DNA of 64,000 bases, taken from positions 87,675 through 151,674 of the forward strand of contig ML210164.1 in the NCBI GenBank assembly GCA_004369085.1, in the 5' to 3' direction. Position numbers and translations under genes: made by a program. Within the stretch, counting starts at the first letter, position 1. Every line of letters begins with the position of its first letter. The notes beneath the pieces are model-generated. The model was not told where the DNA came from. It ran no database searches and was given only the letters and a program-made list of their open reading frames with translations. Below, one piece after another: positions 56,748 to 64,000 of this stretch. This DNA is from Coprinopsis marcescibilis (lineage: Eukaryota; Basidiomycota; Agaricomycetes; Agaricales; Psathyrellaceae).

Positions 56748-57393
56748 TCAGTCATCCGCGCACAAGCTTTGCGAGTTAAAGCTCCTCACCTCGTCCATGG
56801 ACTTATCTAGGGCATCCACGAAGGCCAAAAGCTCTGGATCCCTGTCATGGTTTTCCGCTGCTGGAACTACCGTATTACACCTGATACCAGCGCATCTAAC
56901 AAAGGGATCCGTTTTCCGCCGCTCATATAAAGAGGACTCGAGATCAGCTTGTCGTTGGACCTCTGGTCGAGGTACAATAGGCGCTGGTCCTGAGCTACCG
57001 GAAGTCTTGTGTCGGTTGGAGGTCCGTTTCTGGGGATATAGCTGGCTGAACACTTTATACGAGTTCTGGAAACACGATGTTCGTTCAAATCGCGAAGAAG
57101 TCGTTTACAGTGAGTCATGACATACCTGAGCGTAGTCAAAATATGGCAAAGTGACATCCACGTTGCAGCTATAGCTGACTGCATATTCTCTTTGCCTTAC
57201 GTCTCTGTAGTTAGGGGCCACCTACGGAGACATTTAGATCGTTCCTGAAAATGAAGCACGAAATACTCACAAAATAACCACCGGCCTTGGTGGCATTGAC
57301 CAGGGGTTGTGGTACGCGGCCAGCGAAAGGTCGAGTTTGAATCGTGTTGACATTGGGACGCTTGTAAAATTCTGCTTGCGTCAAATTGTTCAT
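56748..57393 (-). CDS. Candidate spliced gene of unknown function, 178 residues
   Basis: Three exons, 57393-57271, 57221-57126 and 57065-56748, each a whole number of codons with standard GT-AG introns of 49 and 60 nt. The product begins MNNLTQAEFYKRPNVNTIQT, continues GRVPQPLVNATKAGGYF and VAPNYRDVRQREYAVSYSCN, and ends with a charged segment LLAFVDALDKSMDEVRSFNS. It is hydrophilic, with no signal peptide, membrane span or known motif. A donor-like GTGAGG near the end could mean a further exon. Isolated in a gene-poor region. Confidence 0.45.
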
Positions 57394-58344
57394 TTCTGAA
57401 GGGTCAAGCCTGGTCAACAGTTGGAGAGATTGAGATTTGAACAGGCATTGTGCTGGTCGAAAGCTGAAGTTTATAAAGCTTTTGTGCCGTCAAAGGGTGG
57501 TAGGGTCGACATGGCAATTCAGCGGGGTTATTGTCGAGGTCCTGGACACTGTGACAGAGTGTAACACCAAGGAGAGCAAAAGAGGTCCAAGTATGTGCCT
57601 GCCTGAGTTCAATGGTGGTGGCCTCAATTGTACGAGACTCTTATATGTTCCATAGCCATTGTGTGACAAGCCTGAAACGCTCTTTTCTTTACATCAGAAT
57701 TAGAGTCGAGCCGAACGCGTCCACCGGGAATTGACCAGAGGTCCATATTGTGCAGTGCGCAGGTGGTTTGGCCGTCAGCAACCTCGACAAAACGAGATAT
57801 TGAAGTTGGTCCTTCTTGTCGTCACGAGAGAAGGGGCGACAGAAACAAGTTCTTGTGGGTCGTAGTTCATTGTCCAGGACATAAATTATTATTCAGGTTC
57901 GAGAGCACTATTATGCAGTCCAAATCTGATCTTCGATGTGGTCCGTGCGCAAGTCTGGATTTCGCCTCCTCCAGCTTGGAATATAACAGCGATGGTTTCA
58001 GAGAAGTATAAGATCATGAGATGAAGAGTAGGTGCCAGGTGAAGACGGCAGCTTGATGAAAACTGTTTTCACAGGGGGTACACGAGCTATGACCAATTCT
58101 AATTCAAATTATATTATGATATTGAAAAGCGATGTCTTACCATTGTAGTCACTTTTGCTTACTACCATGCCGATCACAAGACGGGGGTTCTTGAAGAGCT
58201 AACCTGCCCGATGTGTCTTCTCAACGTCATGTCTGAGTAAGCCTTGCGACCGAATTACAGTACTTATCCACCGTGGTCCAGTGCCAACACCCCTCTTCTG
58301 AAAACCCCCACCAGGACACCCTCTTGATCAAGTGCCCATATACA
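57394..58344. other. Intergenic, no gene recognised
   Basis: Between the unknown spliced gene and the DUF427 gene. Short frames only. Confidence 0.5.
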
Positions 58345-58854
58345 ATGGTCAAAGTAACGCTCGGGGGCGCCACTCTCGCAACATCTGACCAAACAATCCA
58401 AGTCGAAGGGAACCACTACTTCCCTCCATCCGCTTTAGACTCCTCCCTATTCACCAAATCCGACACCAAGTGAGTTTCTATCCTGTAGCTCCAAATCTCC
58501 GCCGGAGTCTAATACATCACTGACACCGTTGATTTGTTCACAAGGACACATTGCGGGTGGAAAGGGTACGTCACAGACAGGCTTGAGAAATTGGAAGGTT
58601 CGAGGTTGTGGTTCTGATAGGGGCACTTTACAGAGAAGCGAGCTATTACAACGCCAACATCGATGGGAAGACCTACGCAGACGTTGCGTGGTACTACCCT
58701 CAGACCATAACAGACCGGGCCAAACCAGTCGAGAATTATGTAGCGTTCTACAAGGCAAGCATTATCTTGCGGTGGCTCACGCAACCAAACATCAGCTTGA
58801 TCCCTGACCTTTCTTCGCCTACAGAACAAAGTCAATATTTCCGAGGCTGATTAA
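58345..58854 (+). CDS. DUF427 (NTP_transf_9) domain protein
   Basis: Predicted 98 residues from four exons: 58345-58469, 58545-58565 (21 nt), 58634-58754, 58825-58854. The last intron has a GC donor (AAG|GCAAGC ... CTACAG|AAC); reading through it instead would give a C terminus unlike the family. Domain features: MVKVTLGGATLATSDQTIQV, GNHYFPPSALDSSLF, THCGWKGEASYYNANIDGKT, DVAWYYPQT and ENYVAFYKNKVNIS. This is the complete DUF427 fold, widespread in bacteria and fungi, of unknown biochemistry. The length is the usual one. Confidence 0.88.
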
Positions 58855-59205
58855 GCTGAATAGGCAGCGGGGAAAGAGTTACATGTACTCATGACAGACG
58901 TACATAGTATAAGGGCGATGGTGAAGCAATACAAAGTGAACAACATGTTTGGACCAATCCAAAAGGCGTTTGCATAGAATGTTGGGTCAATGTCCATTGT
59001 AGCATTCCATCGACGATTTGTTACGGCGGGTATTGTCCGACGCAATTAAAAAGGGGCCTGAGGGGCATAGTAGTTGCTTGCCAAGATCGAGGTATTTCGA
59101 GCAGGGGCCAAAAAGGAGAGAAGATCCGACCCAGGGAAGGGGATTTCTTTGCGTTGCCTAAACCCTGTGTCAGGAACCCGTTGAGTAGAGTGCTTGAGGT
59201 GCTAC
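58855..59205. other. Convergent intergenic region
   Basis: 350 bp between the DUF427 gene and the VTC1-like gene 3' ends. No gene seen. Confidence 0.55.
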
Positions 59206-60096
59206 TTACAGTTCGCGAACTGGTGGCGGGAGCCAAATTGATGTGGCGCCGACAAGAGAGGACGAACGTTCGATTGAGCGCGGCGTCAGAGATGCAGCAG
59301 GGATCACGCACCTCGGATAATGAAATTTGACAGCACAGCGATGAATAAAGCCATGCTCAAGAGCACGGGGCCAAGCAAAGCATCTGGAATAGGAGTTGAT
59401 AGGAATTATGTGAAGCACAATTGGTGCGGATGTGTGCGACGTACCGAAATGCCCCGGATCTCGTCGACGTATCATGGTTATACGATGTTGATAGAGAGCG
59501 TATCCATATACCTAGAATATTGTTAACATGCAGAGCATAGCATGAGCAGGGTCAATAGCATTACCAAGGTCGCGATGCTAATGGCAGCGTAGACATAAGC
59601 AAAGTAACGAGCGATCTCGTCCTTGGAACCATTAAAAAGGGCGATGGAGAGAGCAGTCAAGATGATTCCTTGATTCAGCCAGGATATCCAGGCTAAGTTC
59701 CTGTCAGTCAAAGACATTAACCGTAGATAGGATAGCTCAACACGCACTGCGTTCGTTGGCGAACCAGACCTTGCCCTCTACTTTGACGGATGTCGGTACC
59801 TTCTTTGGCACACGGACCTGGGGAGGCACCGAATTGATAGCATGATAGTCTCGAACCGCTGGCCTCTGTCCTTCTTCATCTGCCGTCGTCTCAGGGATGT
59901 CATCAGCCCGGAAGTATCGAGCTGGCCGTTGAACTCGCGGCAAAGATGCCAGTGCCGTCGGTGAGAACGGTGAAAAGACCGCCTGCCATGACCGTCTGAT
60001 AAGCGATGATGATCTTGAACGTAGACCCTGACCCCGTGGCGTCTCAGCACCATTCTGTTCGCCGTTTGCTTGGCTGTTCGCTGCTGTGGACATCAT
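59206..60096 (-). CDS. VTC1-like DUF202 membrane protein
   Basis: Predicted 213 residues from five exons: 60096-59744, 59700-59565, 59511-59445, 59383-59312, 59219-59206 (14-nt coding end). The sum is 214 codons. About 105 N-terminal residues are Ser/Arg-rich and disordered. The domain then starts with VEGKVWFANERSANLAWISW, followed by LTALSIALFNGSKDE, YAAISIATLVYGYALYQHR, TMIRRRDPGHFDALLGPVLL and ALFIAVLSNFII, i.e. three membrane spans. This is the VTC1/Nrf1 type of DUF202 protein, part of the vacuolar transporter chaperone complex that makes polyphosphate in yeast. The N-terminal extension is unlike the short yeast VTC1, so it may be a paralogue. Divergent from the J-protein gene. Confidence 0.82.
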
Positions 60097-60381
60097 CGAG
60101 GATGTACAGTCGGTGGTCAGAAGACAACAGGGGATAAAGGTCTCATTGCCAGTTAGCCACGCGTGGGAGAACGACGTAGTTCACTTCCAATTCGGGAGCA
60201 TGCCATTTTGCCGCCGCTGAATGCGGACCGTCTGTGCCGTTGGGTCTCACGGTGACATCATTCTAGGACGTGCTAGAAAACACTTCATGGCACTGGAGCT
60301 AGATATATTAATATAAGTATTAAACAAACTGCGTCGTCGCGTCAGACATTCCCCTTCTGTTTCTCTCCATAACACTACAAC
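60097..60381. promoter_or_regulatory. Shared divergent promoter region of VTC1-like and J-protein genes
   Basis: 285 bp separate two start codons on opposite strands. An AT-rich TATATTAATATAAG stretch lies about 60-80 bases before the J-protein ATG and may act as its TATA region. A TTCACTTCCAATTC cluster (about 60179-60192) resembles loosely spaced heat-shock half-sites, and a CCCCT stress-type core lies at about 60350. These are suggestive only. Confidence 0.35.
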
Positions 60382-61727
60382 ATGGGCACGGACTACTACA
60401 AGCTATTGGGCATCGGCCGCGACGCAAGCGAAGCGGAGATCAAGAAGGCGTACAAAAAGGCGGTAGGTCTGCTACAGTGAATGCGCGGAAGTCGTGGGTG
60501 TAAGCTGACTAGTGCACCAGGCAATGAAATGGCATCCGGATAGGAATAATGGCTCGGAAGAGGCAACGAAGAAGTTCAAAGAAGTGAGTAGGAATCTTTT
60601 GATGGCCCCATCGCAGAATGCTGAGCTCCATAGGTCTCTGAAGCTTTCGAGGTCCTCAGCGATAAGCAAAAGCGGACGATATATGATCAGCTGGGCGAGG
60701 AGGGATTGAAAGGCGGAGGAGCACCACCCAGAGGTGCAGGGGCGTCTGAAGGTTTCACTTATGATCCCAACTTCAATCCTTTCGGCGGCATGGGCGGCGG
60801 CACCACCTTCAGTTTCAGCTCCAACGGACCAAGTCCCTTTGGTAGCGGCTTCAAGACCCAAGGAGGACCCAGCTCTGGCGCAGGTTCGAATCCATTCTTC
60901 CCAGCTGGAGGCTCAGGCTTCAAACCGTCAGACCCTAGCAAGATATTCGAGTGCGTAGTGCTCTCTCAAGGCCTCTACACAGAAGTTGGTTACTGACTTT
61001 CTTTTGCAGGTCAATGTTCGGAGGGCCATTTATGTTTGGATCCGGAGCAAGGAGTGGGGGACGAGCGGACTTCGGCGGTTTTGACGTGGATGATGACATG
61101 GGTATGCCCGGCGGAAACTCAGGGAGCGTACCTCGAGCCCGCGGACGCCCCAAACGATCTCACTCCCCCGAGAAGCACGCAGAAGTCACGAAACCCCTCA
61201 AGGTCTCGCTGGAGGAACTTTATAGCGGTACCGACAAGCGTCTCAAGATTGGCCGCAAGCTGCTGAATGGACAAACAGAGGAGAAGGTGCTGGAGATTAA
61301 GGTCCATCCAGGTTGGAAGAGCGGAACCAAAATTCGGTTCCCCGAAGCTGGTAACGAAATGCCTAGCGGGGAATCGCAAGACCTGGTGTTCATCGTCGAG
61401 GAGAAAGCGCACGCGCATATGAAGCGAGAAGGCAACGATCTCATCACACACGTCGAGATACCCCTCGTGGAGGCTTTAACAGGTCCGAATGTTGGCGCGC
61501 CACATAAGAAGATCGTGACACAGCTGGACGGACGGAAAATTCAAGTTGCTGCCCCATTGGGCATTGTAAAGCCTGGTATGGAAACAATTGTTTCCGGGGA
61601 AGGTATGCCTGTTCGCAAGGACGGCCAGATCCGAAGAAAAGGTGACCTCATCGTCAAATGGGATGTTATTTTCCCCGAACGGCTTTCACCTGCGCAAAAG
61701 GAGGGGCTGAGGAAGGTGTTGGCATAA
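60382..61727 (+). CDS. SIS1: Class B (type II) J-protein, SIS1-like Hsp40
   Basis: Predicted 392 residues from four exons: 60382-60462, 60521-60583, 60634-60950, 61010-61727. The J domain (1-70) has DYYKLLGIGRDASEAEIKKA and MKWHPDRNNGSEEA with the HPD triad (about 32-34), ending YDQLGEEGLKGG. A Gly/Phe-rich region follows (about 75-200: YDPNFNPFGGMGGG and similar), without the Cys repeats of class A proteins. The two C-terminal beta domains carry VSLEELYSGTDKRLKIGRKL, VHPGWKSGTKIRFPEAGNE, EIPLVEALTG and GEGMPVRKDG, ending KEGLRKVLA. This layout is that of yeast Sis1/human DNAJB1, which stimulates Hsp70 and binds unfolded clients in cytosol and nucleus. Complete and ordinary. Confidence 0.95.
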
Positions 61728-63115
61728 TTTTGGAACATTGTTGATGTTTGACAGACGAAGTAGATGGACGTTGAGAGTGTGATATATGATCTTCGTTGTA
61801 TGGAGTAATAATTGTTTTAGTCGCACTCTACTGTTGTATATAATTATTGCTTAGATACCCGTGTCCGAATCTTAGGTGCCACACGAACCACTTGAATACT
61901 GAACACCTTTAATTTAACGACCAAACTTTCAATCCGCCGTGAATGGGCTCGCCCTGCAGGTCGTAGTCTAATAGATATGGGGCATCGGTCAATTCAGGCA
62001 ATAAATTTCTTAGTAGGTAGCAATACTGATGACATAGACTGGTTGTCTGGCTGCGTAGCCAGCCATGAGGTCGCGATCAGCGCCAGTTCACCTTGCTGGT
62101 CGCTGATCGGTTTTAGGCGCTCGTATGAATGCCTCTACCTAGTACGGATCGATTCTTTGGCTTCATGGTTTGCTTCTGTCGGCTTCTCTCAGAAAGAGAA
62201 TGGTCAGAACCAATCTGACATGCACCATAGTCGTACATCGCCATCGGTGGAAAGCCCAATGCCGGTTCCAAAGTCACGGTCCCGCATCATTCGTGTCATT
62301 GTGAGCTACAAGCTGGAAGTTTTAATAGTCCTGCACTGACCGGCGACCAGTAGAAGATTGTTGTAGCCAAATAAAAAGATCACTCACTGCCATTGTACGA
62401 TTGTTAAGCAGCCTCATCGTCAAAGCGCCTTGCTGACTCGCGCCACAATTTCACCGCTAGAAAGGTACAAAGTCAGCACTGATTTTCCTTGAAAGAGATA
62501 TGCCTTTTGTCACGGAAGATGGGGATGATGGGTTGAGAATCATCAGCGAATGTTCGAACAGTGGGATCTCAGTGAAAGCGACGATGACTGAGTTGACTGA
62601 TGATATCTTGTTCATCACTTACGTTTGACAATAATGGATCCCAACAGACATTGCCCTTTAAATTGAGATGATGGATGATATCAACATTGAAATCTATTTG
62701 TGGGTAATTCGTGGCCCGCTACATTGCCTTTTCCCGAGCGATCTACAAAGTCTGTCCGAACGGGTAGACAACCGTGGAACTTGGAACTTGGAAGGTTGTC
62801 AGTTATATAGAGGCGGATTGCTAGTCAGGAACTTGGAGCACTTGCAGCTCATTGATGTCGTATACGTTTTAAATGTAACATATGGAACCGGTGTGGGGGC
62901 ATTTCCGTCTGCAATCATTCCTTTGCAGGATGTACACAGCTCGTTGAAATCTTTCCAGATGACTTCTCCGAGGCCTGATCGTAACAACAGGTCTTGACAT
63001 CGCCGTACATAGAGCCTTAATTGAGGTCCCTAAATAAATAGCTATAAAATCGGGAACGGGTCTAAGCGGTAGATGGTTGGCTTGACGTCCTTTTGTCCAC
63101 CCAGTTGTTCGGCCC
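61728..63115. other. Intergenic, no gene recognised
   Basis: About 1.4 kb after the J-protein gene. Short frames only; a frame at 62668-62997 has no supporting features. The right end is the promoter side of the membrane protein gene. Confidence 0.5.
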
Positions 63116-64000
63116 ATGGCTGATGTGACCTTCTACCGCCAGAAGCTGGTCGTTTCTGTTGTGTCTGCTGGCGTTGAAGGGGTTCTTTCTGGGATGTTCA
63201 TCGTCCTTTTTTCCACCACAATTCCTTTGCTCATCAACCCTCCTACTACCAGTCGTATTGCCTGGCGAGCTGGACTCCTTCGCAGACTTGGTAGACCTCT
63301 GGTAGTTGGTAGCATTTTGCTTTTCCTTTCTATTGTTGCGGTATGTCCATCTCTTTTTGTGATGCAGAAAGGCACTGGGGCTAACGTTCTGAGAAGCATT
63401 GGGTGTGCACCCTGGTGCGGGTCATCAAAATTATTTCGCCCCTTTTTGAAACCTTTTCCGCTTTCCCCTTCATGGATAACCCCTCCGAGCCTTTGGGACT
63501 AGCCAAAATTTCGCTTATTGCTTGCACAGGGAGTATCGCTGATGCCCTTCTGGTACGTACGGGTACCTTTTGGCTTCGGTACCACTTGAATGATGCTGAA
63601 GTGCTCTGTGTTGGCAGATCTGGAGACTTTGGATACTCTCGGACTGCAGAAAACTCGTTGCCCTCCCACCAGTTATAGCCTACGCCCTCGTCTGTGGTGA
63701 GACCGTATGCTTTGATATGTGCCGACCTAACACCGCGGCCTCCTTTAGCAAGTTACACATATACAGCACTATTATTTGTCCGAGACGAAGGTGATGATCA
63801 GTATCGCAGGGATTGGGTGCAACTATCTGCGGCCGCTACAATACTGTACGTGTATGCTTACTGGTATGTGGTTTCATCATGTAATGACCACAAACATGTT
63901 ATAGGGTCAACTTGTATTGCTCGTGTAAGCTCCTTCGTTGAGCCACACCGTGACACCGTCAAAGCTAACCTCACATCCACCTCTAGTCGGGCTTGCATGT
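63116..64000 (+). CDS. Multi-pass membrane protein of a mushroom-expanded family, 3'-truncated by window edge
   Basis: Visible exons: 63116-63340, 63397-63552, 63618-63696, 63749 to about 63862, a short exon near 63905-63926 and a last one running past 64000. The first ones join in consistent phase. Hydrophobic spans: VVSAGVEGVLSGMFIVLFST, GRPLVVGSILLFLSIVA, ISLIACTGSIADALL-IWRLWI, LVALPPVIAYALV, SYTYTALLFV, QLSAAATILYVYAYW. The ADALLIWRLWILSD block (conserved IWRLW/YRLW after a small-residue helix) is typical of seven-helix proteins of unknown function that are numerous in agaricomycetes. It is not closely similar to the membrane family at 15-27 kb. Confidence 0.7.

Noticed and set aside
60880..60900. 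GGTTCGAATCC-like tRNA B-box
   Set aside because: It lies in the Gly/Phe-rich coding part of the J-protein and no cloverleaf can be drawn around it. No tRNA genes were found in the window.
1..64000. CRISPR arrays, operons and bacterial-type signals
   Set aside because: Gene structure is clearly eukaryotic. The only regular repeats are short minisatellites and gene duplications.

Overview
This window looks like nuclear DNA from an agaricomycete (mushroom-forming) fungus. Evidence: short GT-AG introns of about 50-70 nt in nearly every gene, several micro-exons, and gene families typical of that class (NACHT-TPR NLR-like protein, SRPK-like kinase with HGD in place of HRD, expanded NPDITG-type membrane proteins, DUF2235 hydrolase). 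One 615-base assembly gap (N) lies at 2655-3269. Exon structures below were assembled by eye from frame, splice sites and family motifs. Where a total length is given, the exons sum to a multiple of three.

Left part, 1-13.5 kb: 3'-truncated PGS1 (minus), an HMG-box protein (minus), a NACHT-TPR protein (minus) and a 1125-residue coiled-coil protein with a C-terminal membrane segment (plus). The middle-left part, 14.4-27.4 kb, is dynamic. It starts with a 650-bp hAT-like MITE with an 8-bp target duplication. After it come several copies of one convergent module: a multi-pass membrane gene on the plus strand and an SRPK-like kinase gene on the minus strand. Only one copy of each is intact (membrane gene 25718-27130, kinase 23389-24779); the rest are deleted, fused or frameshifted. 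Among them sits an intact 941-residue protein joining a DUF2235 (Tle1-like) hydrolase to a seven-blade WD40 propeller (19657-23103). A long near-perfect palindrome lies just upstream of the intact membrane gene.

Middle, 27.6-49.5 kb, mostly housekeeping: Rds1-like ferritin-fold secreted protein, CaMKK-type kinase, a 62-residue CGxH zinc-ribbon-like protein, an 11-exon aromatic/aminoadipate-type aminotransferase, an NmrA-like NAD(P)-binding protein with a 10-nt exon, and a 1743-residue PPS1-like dual-specificity phosphatase.

Right part: 49.5-58.3 kb is gene-poor. It holds a relic of the DUF2235 gene at 53.7 kb, two small unrecognised spliced genes and minor repeats. Ordinary genes then resume: DUF427 protein with a GC-AG intron, a VTC1-like DUF202 membrane protein divergent from a SIS1-type J-protein, and a multi-pass membrane protein running off the window end.

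Most genes here are unrelated neighbours and not a pathway. The parts that belong together are the duplicated membrane-gene/kinase module and, more loosely, the accessory NLR-like and DUF2235-WD40 genes, which have architectures often linked to non-self recognition in fungi.
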